Shown here piece after piece: positions 1 to 7,965 of a stretch of 23,471 nt of DNA. The stretch comes from Gammaproteobacteria bacterium UBA7310 (GTDB taxonomy: Bacteria; Pseudomonadota; Gammaproteobacteria; Pseudomonadales; Ketobacteraceae): positions 100,365-123,835 of the forward strand of contig DKQK01000009.1 in the NCBI GenBank assembly GCA_002471665.1, given 5' to 3'. A program made the position numbers and the translations under genes. A model generated the notes under the pieces. That model saw nothing but the letters and a program-made list of their open reading frames with translations. It was not told the origin of the DNA and did no database searches. Numbering within the stretch: position 1 is the first letter of the stretch; each line of letters starts with the position of its first letter.

Positions 1-5
1 TGGGC

Positions 6-728
6 TTAATCCGAGAATTCAGCGTTGTGGTAAATTTCCTGCACGTCATCCAGATCGTTGAGCAGCCCGGCAAATCGCTCAAACTGTTCGGCATCTTCGC
101 CGGATAGCGGGTGTGAGGTTTGCGGCAGGTAAGTGATTTCTTCCATCTCGAACTCCACCTCGGGCATGACTTCGCTGAGCGTGGTTTTGGCCTTGAAGAA
201 CTCAGTGGGGGGGACCAGTACCGTAATCATGCCAGCGTCCTGTTCAATGTCGCTGACGTCCACATCGGCATTGAGCAGGGCTTCCAGGATCGCTTCATCA
301 TTGTCTCCGGGAAACACAAACATGGCCCGGTGATCGAACATGTGGGACACGGAGCCCTGGCTGCCCAACTTGGCTTTACACTTGGAGAACACCCCCCGAA
401 TTTCACCAAAGGTGCGATTGCCGTTATCCGTGAGGGCGCTGATCAGTACCATGCAGCCACCGGGCCCGATGCCCTCATACAGTGCTGCCTGGAAATCCTC
501 GCCGCTGCCGCCGGATGCTTTCTCCAGTGCCTTATCAATGACATGGCCGGGCACCTGATCTTTTTTGGCCCGGTCAATCAGGCTGCGCAGGGCCAGATTA
601 CCACCGGGGTCGGTACCGCCATTCTTGGCGCAGACATAAATTTCACGGCCGTATTTGGAATAGACCTTGGTTTTGACAGCGGCTGTTTTGGCCATGGAGA
701 CTTTGCGGTTTTGAAATGCTCGACCCAT
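6..728 (-). CDS. YebC/PmpR-family DNA-binding protein, YeeN subgroup
   Basis: The 240-residue product belongs to the YebC/PmpR family, three-domain cytoplasmic proteins described as transcriptional regulators and more recently as translation factors. The start MGRAFQNRK, the following KVYSKYGREIYVCAK, the QVPGHVIDKALEKA helix, the YEGIGPGGC and NRTFGEIR segments, SVSHMFDH, and the C-terminal LNDLDDVQEIYHNAEF are family hallmarks. They resemble the E. coli YeeN branch more than classical YebC. I chose the ATG at 728 because the family begins with MGR. A purine-rich AGAAAGAAG lies a suitable distance upstream, and the frame open further upstream has no family sequence. It is a single-domain housekeeping gene at the edge of the glycan locus and probably unrelated to it. 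A TACAAT hexamer lies about 40 bases upstream without a clear -35 partner. Confidence 0.93.
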   Translation of the reverse strand: MGRAFQNRKVSMAKTAAVKTKVYSKYGREIYVCAKNGGTDPGGNLALRSLIDRAKKDQVPGHVIDKALEKASGGSGEDFQAALYEGIGPGGCMVLISALTDNGNRTFGEIRGVFSKCKAKLGSQGSVSHMFDHRAMFVFPGDNDEAILEALLNADVDVSDIEQDAGMITVLVPPTEFFKAKTTLSEVMPEVEFEMEEITYLPQTSHPLSGEDAEQFERFAGLLNDLDDVQEIYHNAEFSD

Positions 729-818
729 AGGAATGCTTCTTTCTTCTGTATTGAAAATTGCTGGAAATTGTACCCCCAGGTCCACCAAATGGCGACGATG
801 CCGGCAGGCCGGGGCAGA

Positions 819-1436
819 CTATTGGCCGAGATAACCGTTGGTTTTCAGGTAGTCGACAATCAGATTCACTTCCTCTTCCACCGTCATGGCAGCGGTTGAG
901 AGGTGAATTTCAGGTGCTTCCGGAGCTTCATAAGGATCATCGATGCCGGTGAAATTTTTAATCTCACCGGCTCGGGCTTTCTTGTAGAGCCCCTTGGGAT
1001 CCCGCCGTTCCACCTCCTCCAGGGGGCAGTCGACGAAGACTTCGATGAAGGTGAGCCCCGCCGTATCATGAATGGCGCGTACGCGGTCCCGGTCTTCCCG
1101 GTAGGGGCTGATAAAACTGGAGAGTGTGATCACCCCGGTGTCAGCAAATAATTTGGCAATCTCACCGATGCGACGAATATTCTCGGCGCGATCCTCAGCC
1201 GAGAAACCAAGGTTTTTATTGATGCCCAGGCGTATGTTGTCACCATCCAGGCGATAGCTGAGATGGCCTAACTCATAAAGTTTTTGCTCCAGTGCCACCG
1301 CAACGGTGCTTTTGCCACTGCCTGAAAGGCCGGTGAACCAGAGCGTGGCGCCTTTCTGTTTGATGAGGCGGGTTCGATCTTCACGGGTAATTTCCCCATG
1401 ATGCCAATGTACATTGGTGGCTACCTGTTCGGTCAC
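819..1436 (-). CDS. cysC: Adenylylsulfate (APS) kinase
   Basis: APS kinase phosphorylates adenosine 5'-phosphosulfate to PAPS in the cytoplasm, either for sulfate assimilation or as donor for sulfotransferases. The 205-residue product has the usual CysC length. It shows the typical N-terminal HWHHGEITREDR, a Walker A loop GLSGSGKST at residues 36-44, DGDNIR near 64-69, the FISPYR motif at 108-113 containing the serine equivalent to the phosphoserine of E. coli CysC, and KGLYKKARAGEIKNFTGIDD near the C-terminus. Translation starts at a GTG at 1436, preceded seven bases away by AAGGA (plus-strand tcctt at 1444-1448). No CysD or CysN is adjacent, so this is a stand-alone kinase. Next to a polysaccharide locus it could feed glycan sulfation, but no sulfotransferase is visible. 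The family assignment is certain; the role is inferred. Confidence 0.96.
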   Translation of the reverse strand: MTEQVATNVHWHHGEITREDRTRLIKQKGATLWFTGLSGSGKSTVAVALEQKLYELGHLSYRLDGDNIRLGINKNLGFSAEDRAENIRRIGEIAKLFADTGVITLSSFISPYREDRDRVRAIHDTAGLTFIEVFVDCPLEEVERRDPKGLYKKARAGEIKNFTGIDDPYEAPEAPEIHLSTAAMTVEEEVNLIVDYLKTNGYLGQ

Positions 1437-1816
1437 AATGCTGTCCTTAATGTGCGATGAGCGTGGCTTATTATTGCATCAAGAATAGAAAATAACCTGA
1501 TCAATTACAATACGTTGTTTGAGGGTGGTGTTTGTCATCAGCCGGTCATGGTGATGGTTTGGAGTATGGCTCGACTGAGTGTTTGCTGAGAACAGCAACC
1601 ACATCGACCTGGCCAGTGTCCACAGCAGGTTGGCCGGATGTGGACGGATTGATCGCAGAGCAGAAAAACGTGGCTTGGGTTTTGCTTTTAAAGTTGGCGG
1701 TGATGATGCCCGACCGACTCTTCTGTTTCGTTTAGCCTGCGTGGTGCAAACATCAGGCAGCGAATTTGGGTGATCGCCTTGCCGTTTCTACCGCATTCCA
1801 CCGGGAGTTAAATGTC
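1437..1816. other. 380-base divergent intergenic region between cysC and the FrhB-like gene
   Basis: No convincing gene is present. Two overlapping 60-70 codon open frames have no ribosome binding site or recognisable sequence. The cysC-proximal part is AT-rich and holds the candidate promoter. The middle has a perfect hairpin TTGCTG-AGAA-CAGCAA (1583-1598) and, just after it, an inverted repeat GTCCAC (1618-1623) / GTGGAC (1640-1645). I could not find a well-spaced -35/-10 pair for the rightward gene. Confidence 0.5.
1482..1510 (-). promoter_or_regulatory. Candidate sigma70 promoter for cysC
   Basis: Read on the minus strand, TTGTAA (1505-1510) is followed by a 17-base spacer and TATTCT (1482-1487), about 45 bases before the cysC GTG. 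Each hexamer matches four of six consensus bases and the spacing is ideal. The position is right for a cysC promoter. This rests on sequence inspection only. Confidence 0.4.
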
Positions 1817-3250
1817 ATGCAAAATGTTTCCCACGATAATCGAATCCCGCTAAAAGCCGTAGTGGATCAGGGCTATTGCGTTGGTTGTGGTGCCTGCGCC
1901 TACAAACTGGGTACCGCGATGAACATCAATCGCTATGGAGAATATGTGCCTGACCTGGATTCCCTGAGCCCCGAGCAGTTGACTGATGCGGGTATCGAAG
2001 CCCTGTGCCCTTCGTTGCATCCGGAGCTGAACGAAGATGTGCTGGCACGGGAATCCCTGCCGCCCGGGTTGCCGTTTGATCGCAGCATCGGGTACCACCT
2101 CGCCAATTATGCCGGGTACGTCAAAGAGGCGGGCTACCGAGAACGGGGCACCTCCGGTGGAATGGGAACCTGGGTAGCCGCCCAGCTGCTGGACAAGGGG
2201 CTGATTGACGGCGTTATTCACGCCAAAGCGCAAACTCGGGATTCCCTGCGCAGCCCGTTTTATGCCTACGAACTAAGCACCACCATGGAGCAGGTGCGGG
2301 ATGGCGCCAAGACCCGATATCACGTTGTTGAAATTTCAAAAATATTGAAAATGTTGGAACAGAAATCCGGGCGTTATCTGTTTATAGGCGTGCCCTGTAT
2401 GGTGAAGGCCATTCGACGCCTGCAGCATCAGGATGAAACGCTGCGGGAAAAGCTACCCTTCGTGTTTTCGCTCATCTGTGGTCATTTGAAAAGCATCAAC
2501 TGGAGCCTGTCACTGGCCTGGGGTGCCGAGGTGCAGCCGGAACAAAGCCGAACCATCCAATACCGCACCAAGGGCGAAGGTATTTCCGCCCGCCGTTATG
2601 TCTATCGGGTTTCCGCCGACGATGGCACCACGGTGCAAAAAGATTCAGCGCAAGTTCCGGGCGGGCGTTTTAACAGTGGCGCCATGATGTTGCCAGCCTG
2701 CGATTATTGCGATGATATTGTGGGTGAAACCGCTGATCTCACCATTGGTGATGCCTGGTTGCCCCGGTTCGATGCGGATGAGCAGGGTACCAATATGCTG
2801 GTGGTACGCAATCAGGTGATTAATGATCTGTTGCAACAGGCCAGGGAGCAGGATCAGATCATGCTGACAACGCTCACTGTGGAGGAGGCTGCTCTGGCGC
2901 AGGCCGGAGGGCTGCGTCAGCGGCGGGAAGGGCTTTCCTATCGTTTGCTCAAGGCGCAGAAGCAGGGTATCTGGTGCCCTACCAAGCGCGTGAAGCCGGG
3001 GGAGTTTACGGTTAATCGTGCCCGGCGCAGGATCTATGATCTGCGCACGGAAGTAAGCATTAAATCCCGGGAAGTATTTGTCAAAGCATTGGAGCAAGGA
3101 GACTTTTCGCTTTACGCCCGGGAGATGGATTCCCTGGTGCGAAAATCAAGGCGGGCAGAAATCCGGGGGTCGTTCTTCCGCCTGGCGTTCAATAAACTGA
3201 AACGTGCCTTTATCAAATTCGGTATGCTGCCGAAGTCGGCTTCAGCTTGA
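1817..3250 (+). CDS. FrhB-family flavin/Fe-S oxidoreductase (coenzyme F420 hydrogenase/dehydrogenase beta subunit-like)
   Basis: The 477-residue product matches the FrhB family, which binds FAD and a [4Fe-4S] cluster. Family members include F420-reducing hydrogenase beta, ferredoxin-dependent divinyl chlorophyllide reductase (BciB/HCAR types) and many uncharacterised proteins in polysaccharide loci. The N-terminal cluster motif CVGCGAC uses Cys21, 24 and 27, with a likely fourth ligand at Cys64 in ALCPSLHP. TSGGMGTWVA, a GVPCMVKAIRRL segment, ICGHLKS and PACDYCDD...TIGDAW follow in family order. The ATG at 1817 is preferred over the one at 1766 because GGGAG lies nine bases upstream and the Fe-S motif then sits at the usual distance from the N-terminus. 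It diverges from cysC and converges, ten bases apart, with the GT-C gene. Substrate and electron donor are unknown. A reductive modification of a nucleotide sugar or lipid-linked sugar is my inference. Confidence 0.85.
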   Translation: MQNVSHDNRIPLKAVVDQGYCVGCGACAYKLGTAMNINRYGEYVPDLDSLSPEQLTDAGIEALCPSLHPELNEDVLARESLPPGLPFDRSIGYHLANYAGYVKEAGYRERGTSGGMGTWVAAQLLDKGLIDGVIHAKAQTRDSLRSPFYAYELSTTMEQVRDGAKTRYHVVEISKILKMLEQKSGRYLFIGVPCMVKAIRRLQHQDETLREKLPFVFSLICGHLKSINWSLSLAWGAEVQPEQSRTIQYRTKGEGISARRYVYRVSADDGTTVQKDSAQVPGGRFNSGAMMLPACDYCDDIVGETADLTIGDAWLPRFDADEQGTNMLVVRNQVINDLLQQAREQDQIMLTTLTVEEAALAQAGGLRQRREGLSYRLLKAQKQGIWCPTKRVKPGEFTVNRARRRIYDLRTEVSIKSREVFVKALEQGDFSLYAREMDSLVRKSRRAEIRGSFFRLAFNKLKRAFIKFGMLPKSASA

Positions 3251-3260
3251 TCGGGCTTCG

Positions 3261-4817
3261 TTATTCATCTGCGTGCCGGTATTGGTAGACAGCAAAAAAC
3301 TCATTGCGAAATACGCGCTGAAAACGTTCGGATGGCAGATCGCTGTGGGTTAAAGGGCGTGCCCAGACATTGAGATTCATATCAACGAGGTAATCCGCCT
3401 CGGCGGCATCGAAAAAACGGTTGATAAGCTCCGGCCCTGGGTCAGGCATTCTGAGCAAGCCTATTGATTGTCGATTGGTCAGCAGTGCCATGGTTCGGGG
3501 CTTGACGAAAACGATGGTATCGTCGGGGTCGGTATGATTGCGAACAAACTCAAACATAGCCTGCGCATCGGGGTGGGTGATCCCCATGTCCTGATTGGTG
3601 AAGGGCTGATTCGCGATGCCGTTGCCGTAGGAGATAAACACCAGGGCAAGCGCCGTGCCCAGGGCTGTATTGCGCAGTGTTGGGCTGTGAATTCTATCGA
3701 ACACCGCATCGATGCAGATAAAAACATAATAGATGCCCAACGGCACCAGCGGTAAAAGGTAGCGCGGGTAAGTGGGGGAGCCGAAGATCAGCAGTACCGC
3801 GATATAACCACCAACGAAGATTTCCAAGACCGTGACTTTGCGAATCATGGCGATAAAAAAGCCGGCAATTCCCAGAACAATGGCACCGTTGAACAGCAGC
3901 GTATTCAAGCCGGAAAAGAAGGCGTTATGCTGGGCGGGTAAAAATTCATTCAGAGCCCATCGATAGCGCAGTATTCGATCCAGAATGGAGGCCGGATCCA
4001 GATTGATAAAAGCCAGATGACTGGAGGCGGCCGGAGCGGAAAACTGCGCCGCCAGTGCAGCCAGATTGTGTTGTATCGGTTGCGGGGTGAAGTTGGCTTG
4101 CAGCAGTGTGTGCTGGGCATAGGCCAGGGTTGCGAACGTTAACCAGGAAATAATCGTTAGCAACGATAATCTGCGGCGCCAGATCAGGTCATAGGTGAGT
4201 ATACACAAGGGGAGCACAATACCGATCTCACGTGAACCAAATGCCAGGTACATGGTGATGCCGAGCAACAAGCCGTTGCAGGCAGTCGCCCCCTTTGTTG
4301 TCTGATTGCCGCCTGACTGGGCGTCGACGTTGCGCTGCATAAGGAAAAGGGAGAGATAGGTAAACAGCATAAAGGTAAAGTCAGACATCACCCGGTTGCT
4401 GTATTCCCAGAAGAAAGGATTGGCTCCCACCAGCACGATGATGACTGAGCAATAAGCAAAAGGAACCTTGGCTTTAAATAATGCCGGCAACAATAAAAGT
4501 GCCAAACAGAAGGGAATCAGGGAGACCAGTTTCAGCGCTTCGAAATCCAGGCCGGTTATGGCATAGACGGGCGCCAGCAGAAAAGGAAAAACCGGGGGAT
4601 AGGCGGCCGGCCCGACAAATTCAGAAATATCACTGATGATGTATCCCGTATCCGAATAGTGCTTACCTTCAATCAGGTTGGCGGCGTGATGTATGTACTG
4701 ACTGTAGTCGCCCCCCCAATCCTGCCCCGGGTAGAAGCTTAGGGTGTAAACAATGCCGATCAAGACAGCGATAACAAGGTTGAACCGCCACCAGAAAGCA
4801 GAACGAGAAAGGTTCAT
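3261..4817 (-). CDS. GT-C-fold polytopic membrane glycosyltransferase (ArnT/PMT-like)
   Basis: The 518-residue protein is highly hydrophobic, with an N-terminal transmembrane helix (about residues 13-30), many further helices to about residue 380 and a soluble C-terminal tail. The first external loop reads GQDWGGDYSQYIHHAANL. Its two acidic residues (Asp33, Asp37) just after the first helix are the typical catalytic position in GT-C enzymes, which use polyprenyl-phosphate sugars on the periplasmic face. An AYPPVFPFLLAPVY segment is also typical of the family. It is the last gene of the leftward operon, 46 bases after the UDP-xylose synthase gene, with AAGG seven bases before its ATG. Expected role: periplasmic addition of a sugar to the glycan or its lipid carrier. 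Donor and acceptor cannot be read from sequence. A membrane protein of unknown function with a GT-C fold is the alternative. Confidence 0.75.
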   Translation of the reverse strand: MNLSRSAFWWRFNLVIAVLIGIVYTLSFYPGQDWGGDYSQYIHHAANLIEGKHYSDTGYIISDISEFVGPAAYPPVFPFLLAPVYAITGLDFEALKLVSLIPFCLALLLLPALFKAKVPFAYCSVIIVLVGANPFFWEYSNRVMSDFTFMLFTYLSLFLMQRNVDAQSGGNQTTKGATACNGLLLGITMYLAFGSREIGIVLPLCILTYDLIWRRRLSLLTIISWLTFATLAYAQHTLLQANFTPQPIQHNLAALAAQFSAPAASSHLAFINLDPASILDRILRYRWALNEFLPAQHNAFFSGLNTLLFNGAIVLGIAGFFIAMIRKVTVLEIFVGGYIAVLLIFGSPTYPRYLLPLVPLGIYYVFICIDAVFDRIHSPTLRNTALGTALALVFISYGNGIANQPFTNQDMGITHPDAQAMFEFVRNHTDPDDTIVFVKPRTMALLTNRQSIGLLRMPDPGPELINRFFDAAEADYLVDMNLNVWARPLTHSDLPSERFQRVFRNEFFAVYQYRHADE

Positions 4818-4863
4818 AAGTCAGCCTTGCAGGAATGCCCACGTCGGCCCCGGCGCGGACAGA

Positions 4864-5817
4864 TCACAATGTGGGATCCTCTTTCATTAACTCCGAGAAG
4901 TATTCGATGGTATGAATGAGCCCCTGGCGCAACTCTACGGTGGGCTGCCATTGCAGTTGCTGCTTGGCCCTGGTGATGTCCGGGCAACGTTGCTTCGGAT
5001 CATCCTGGGGCAGGGGGTGGTATTTAATCACGGATTTGGAATTGGTGATGTCGATGACTTCTTCTGCCAGTTGTTTAATAGTGAATTCATTGGGGTTGCC
5101 TATATTGATGGGCCCGGTTATGTCATCCGGTGTGCTCATCATTTTGATGAAGCCATCAATCATGTCATCGCAATAACAGAAAGAACGGGTTTGGTTGCCT
5201 TCACCATACACGGTGATGGGTTCGTTCTTCAGTGCCTGCATAATAAAGTTGGAAACAACACGTCCGTCATGGGGGTGCATGTTGGGGCCGTAGGTATTGA
5301 ATATTCTGACGATCTTGATTCCAAGATGGTGTTGTTTGCGATAATCCATAAACAGCGTTTCAGCACATCGTTTGCCTTCATCGTAACAGGATCTGGGCCC
5401 GACAGGATTCACATTGCCCCAATAATCTTCGGTTTGGGGGTGTACGCTGGGGTCACCATAGACTTCACTGGTTGAAGCCTGCAATATCCTGGCGCCGATA
5501 CGCTTGGCCAGGCCCAGCATGTTGGTGGAGCCGTTGACATTTACCTTGGTGGTTTGCACCGGATCACTTTGGTAGTGTATCGGGCTGGCCGGGCAGGCCA
5601 GATTGTAGATTTCATCGGCTTCGAGATATAAGGGAAAACAGATGTCGTGACGAATAAATTCAAAATATGGGTTATCCAGCAGTTGTACGATATTGCGTTT
5701 CTGCCCGGTGTAAAAGTTGTCAACACACAGCACTTCGTTGCCTTCATCCAGCAATCTTTTACACAAGTGACTTCCCAAAAATCCGGCTCCACCGGTTACG
5801 ATAATGGTTTTTCGCAT
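4864..5817 (-). CDS. UDP-glucuronate decarboxylase (UDP-xylose synthase)
   Basis: The 317-residue protein is a short-chain dehydrogenase/reductase of the UXS type. It converts UDP-glucuronate to UDP-xylose with an internal NAD+ cycle in the cytoplasm. The Rossmann motif is GGAGFLG (residues 9-15). YNLACPASPIHYQSDPVQT and STSEVYGDP are followed by the catalytic Tyr145-x3-Lys149 in CYDEGKR, then RIFNTYGPNMHPHDGRVVSNF and RSFCYCDDMIDG. These are strong UXS signatures that separate it from UDP-galactose or dTDP-glucose enzymes. The length is that of bacterial UXS, without the N-terminal membrane anchor of some eukaryotic forms. The gene lies three bases downstream of the Gfo/Idh/MocA gene, so co-translation is likely. 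UDP-glucose dehydrogenase, which makes the substrate, is not in the window. The assignment predicts xylose or a xylose-derived sugar in the glycan. Confidence 0.93.
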   Translation of the reverse strand: MRKTIIVTGGAGFLGSHLCKRLLDEGNEVLCVDNFYTGQKRNIVQLLDNPYFEFIRHDICFPLYLEADEIYNLACPASPIHYQSDPVQTTKVNVNGSTNMLGLAKRIGARILQASTSEVYGDPSVHPQTEDYWGNVNPVGPRSCYDEGKRCAETLFMDYRKQHHLGIKIVRIFNTYGPNMHPHDGRVVSNFIMQALKNEPITVYGEGNQTRSFCYCDDMIDGFIKMMSTPDDITGPINIGNPNEFTIKQLAEEVIDITNSKSVIKYHPLPQDDPKQRCPDITRAKQQLQWQPTVELRQGLIHTIEYFSELMKEDPTL

Positions 5818-5820
5818 GGC

Positions 5821-6891
5821 TCAGTTACCTTGTTTTTGTGGCGCTTGCCAAAGGTTGTTCAGATTTACGATGGTGGTATCAGCATCGCTTTGGTAAACCG
5901 CATTTGGAATGGCGATGCTCCTTACCCCGTCATCACTGGTGGCGATGGCGCCAGCCGGGCCGTTTTCGGTTAACCGGATGAAATCGTCTAATTCCTCAAT
6001 GAACGTTTGAATGACGGTGGACTGCCAGCCTTTGAACTTCTCACGAAATATGGAGCCGATGTAGAAGTTTCGTTTCTTGGTGGCGTGGCCACCGGGTTTG
6101 TCGAGGGTGATGATGGTTGAATGCATGGGGGCATAATAGGCTCGGGCCATGCCCAGATCACCATAGGCTTCCACATAAAAATGATAACCCTTCCATTCGG
6201 TCCAGCTGCTGTGCAGGCTGCCCATGATGCCGGATTCGCTGCGCATTTGAACGAAGGCGTTGTCTTCTGAACGATCCAGTTGCCAGGTTTCCGTGCTGAT
6301 CATGCCGGATACCGTTTTAATGGGGTCATTCATCAGGTAGCACACCAGGTCCAACGTGTGGATGCCGTTGTCCATCAGGGTGCCACCGCCCATAATATCC
6401 TTGTCGTACATCCATTTGGATTTGAACTCGGATAGCCCGGTGTGGCCGGCAAACCCTTTTACGTAGCGGAGTGTACCGATGACGCCGCTATCAATGGCTT
6501 GTTTTATATCCTTGATGGCGGCGAAATAGCGGTGGTTAAAGCCAACGGTGAGCACCTTGTTGCAGCGCCTGGCTGTATCTGCCATGTTGATTGAAGCCTG
6601 CAGGGAACTGGCCATGGGCTTTTCCACGATCACGTGCTTGCCGTTTTCCAGTGCCGCAATGGCAAGATCCTCATGAAAGTGCGTCGGCGTCGAAATAATG
6701 ACTGCATCGCAGCTATCGGATTTCAATAACGAATCGGCATCGTTAAAGCGGGCAACGTGGGGAGGCAAATCATCCAGCAGCGTCTGATTAAGATCGAATG
6801 CGGCGGTAAGCTCGCATGCTTCGCTTTGCTCCAGGGCGCTTTTGCGCACCAGGCCAATGCCCCCTAGTCCTATGAGTCCAAATCGCATCAT
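5821..6891 (-). CDS. Gfo/Idh/MocA-family NAD(P)-dependent sugar oxidoreductase (leftward operon, distal)
   Basis: The 356-residue product has the N-terminal Rossmann fold (FGLIGLGGIG, residues 4-13), the EKP motif at 90-92 in KHVIVEKPMASS, VGFNHRYF, and the complete C-terminal catalytic signature GGGTLMDNGIHTLDL at 168-182 with its histidine and aspartates. These residues indicate an active dehydrogenase or oxidoreductase acting on a sugar or nucleotide sugar, as in inositol dehydrogenase, glucose-fructose oxidoreductase and WlbA. The exact substrate cannot be deduced. Two adjacent ATG codons can start it, and I take the first, at 6891. It begins one base after the stop of the methyltransferase gene and ends three bases before the UDP-xylose synthase start, so all three are almost certainly co-translated. 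Of the three Gfo-family enzymes in the window it is the most canonical. Confidence 0.9.
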   Translation of the reverse strand: MMRFGLIGLGGIGLVRKSALEQSEACELTAAFDLNQTLLDDLPPHVARFNDADSLLKSDSCDAVIISTPTHFHEDLAIAALENGKHVIVEKPMASSLQASINMADTARRCNKVLTVGFNHRYFAAIKDIKQAIDSGVIGTLRYVKGFAGHTGLSEFKSKWMYDKDIMGGGTLMDNGIHTLDLVCYLMNDPIKTVSGMISTETWQLDRSEDNAFVQMRSESGIMGSLHSSWTEWKGYHFYVEAYGDLGMARAYYAPMHSTIITLDKPGGHATKKRNFYIGSIFREKFKGWQSTVIQTFIEELDDFIRLTENGPAGAIATSDDGVRSIAIPNAVYQSDADTTIVNLNNLWQAPQKQGN

Positions 6892-6892
6892 G

Positions 6893-7948
6893 TCATTGGG
6901 TGTCCTTGTGAAAGAGTGGATTCCTGTTTGGTTCGCCTTCTGTTTTGAACAGTATCATTTCAAAGGCGGGCCCGATCAGAATCAGGAGTTGTTTTACCAG
7001 GGGCTTGATCGCCAGCCACGCATAAAGTCGTATTAGAATCTGATCCAGTTTGGGGTAGCTATCCAATTGATGAGTGGCCACTTTTTTGGGGGCGACAAAC
7101 GCCAGGTCAAGGCGCAGTTTCCTGCCGGCCTTGATGAGTGAACAGGGGTCAATCAGATTGATGTAACGCAACGAGTCCACACCGCGAAAAAAAGTCGTGA
7201 CCCTTTTTCGCAAGGGGCCGGGTAGGTAGCCGATGGCCCACAGGCGGGTGCTGGGATGGGGCCCGATGCAGTACTGATTGCAACCCGCCAGCCACAAGCG
7301 CCCCTTCGTATCCAGCAGTGCGCTGAGTACTTGCAGGCTGCGGTTAACGTCGTAGACGTTTTCCAGCAGATCAGTTGCGGCAATTTTGCTGAATTGCCCG
7401 TTTTTGAAGGGGGGGGATTCAATATCCGCACACACCAGTGTGGCGTCTATACCCTGTTCCTGCAGCCGCTGTTTAGCAATCACCAGCCATCTCAAGGCAA
7501 TATCAACGCCCACCAGGCGCGCACCGCTGTCTGCCGCCGCAAGCAGGCTGCCACCGGTACCGCAACCGGCATCCAGATAGTAATCCTGCGTGCTCAGCGC
7601 CAGTTGATGAATACTATGACTTGCCTGCACGGGGCCATTCTGATGATAGGACTTATATACCTGTGCCAGTTCCGGGGGAACGTCGTCGGTGATGTCGTAG
7701 TACAGATCCAGCATGGCGGCGAAATCGAGTCCGCTTTGCGCCAGCCGCGTTGCCTTGAGGCGCTCTTGTTCCAGACTGAGGTAACGGTCCGATCGTAAGC
7801 GGAAATCCGGAATCCCGAACAAAACCGGAAAGTGCCTGTTACAGGAGGCACACTCATAGGATTCATCATGAGTCTTCAGGCTGCCGCGGCAAGCCGGGCA
7901 AACAAACTGAAATTCAGCTGAACTTTCCAATGTGGTATCTGGTGTCAT
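6893..7948 (-). CDS. SAM-dependent methyltransferase with N-terminal zinc ribbon
   Basis: The 351-residue product opens with a Trm112-like zinc ribbon: Cys17-x2-Cys20 and Cys33-x2-Cys36 around the phrase FPVLFGIPDFR. A class I methyltransferase core follows, with SAM motif I LDAGCGTGG (125-133), acidic motif II VGVDIALRW and motif IV CADIESPPFKNG...ATDLLENV. The C-terminal part has a hydrophobic stretch (LYAWLAIKPLVKQLLILIG) that could associate with the membrane. Such fusions are common in polysaccharide and secondary-metabolite clusters. The substrate is probably a sugar hydroxyl or carboxyl, which is inference. It is 17 bases after the preceding GT2-like gene, without a strong Shine-Dalgarno. 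The coding strand carries a run of eight C (plus-strand G8 at 7409-7416), a possible slippage site. Confidence 0.86.
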   Translation of the reverse strand: MTPDTTLESSAEFQFVCPACRGSLKTHDESYECASCNRHFPVLFGIPDFRLRSDRYLSLEQERLKATRLAQSGLDFAAMLDLYYDITDDVPPELAQVYKSYHQNGPVQASHSIHQLALSTQDYYLDAGCGTGGSLLAAADSGARLVGVDIALRWLVIAKQRLQEQGIDATLVCADIESPPFKNGQFSKIAATDLLENVYDVNRSLQVLSALLDTKGRLWLAGCNQYCIGPHPSTRLWAIGYLPGPLRKRVTTFFRGVDSLRYINLIDPCSLIKAGRKLRLDLAFVAPKKVATHQLDSYPKLDQILIRLYAWLAIKPLVKQLLILIGPAFEMILFKTEGEPNRNPLFHKDTQ

Positions 7949-7965
7949 GATAGGGAATCTGTCAC

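Noticed and set aside
791..818. CCGG-CAGG-CCGG repeat after cysC as a terminator
   Set aside because: The stem is only four base pairs and no U-run follows, so it does not qualify as an intrinsic terminator.
120..899. Long open frame on the plus strand opposite the YebC and cysC genes
   Set aside because: It is antisense to two confidently identified genes, spans their junction, and has no recognisable protein motifs.
1532..1773. Two overlapping small open frames in the gap before the FrhB-like gene
   Set aside because: They have no Shine-Dalgarno, no recognisable domain, and run into the start of the next gene in another frame.
3231..3260. GCCG-AAGT-CGGC hairpin at the end of the FrhB-like gene as a bidirectional terminator
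   Set aside because: The stem is four base pairs, lies within coding sequence, and lacks a T-tract on either side.
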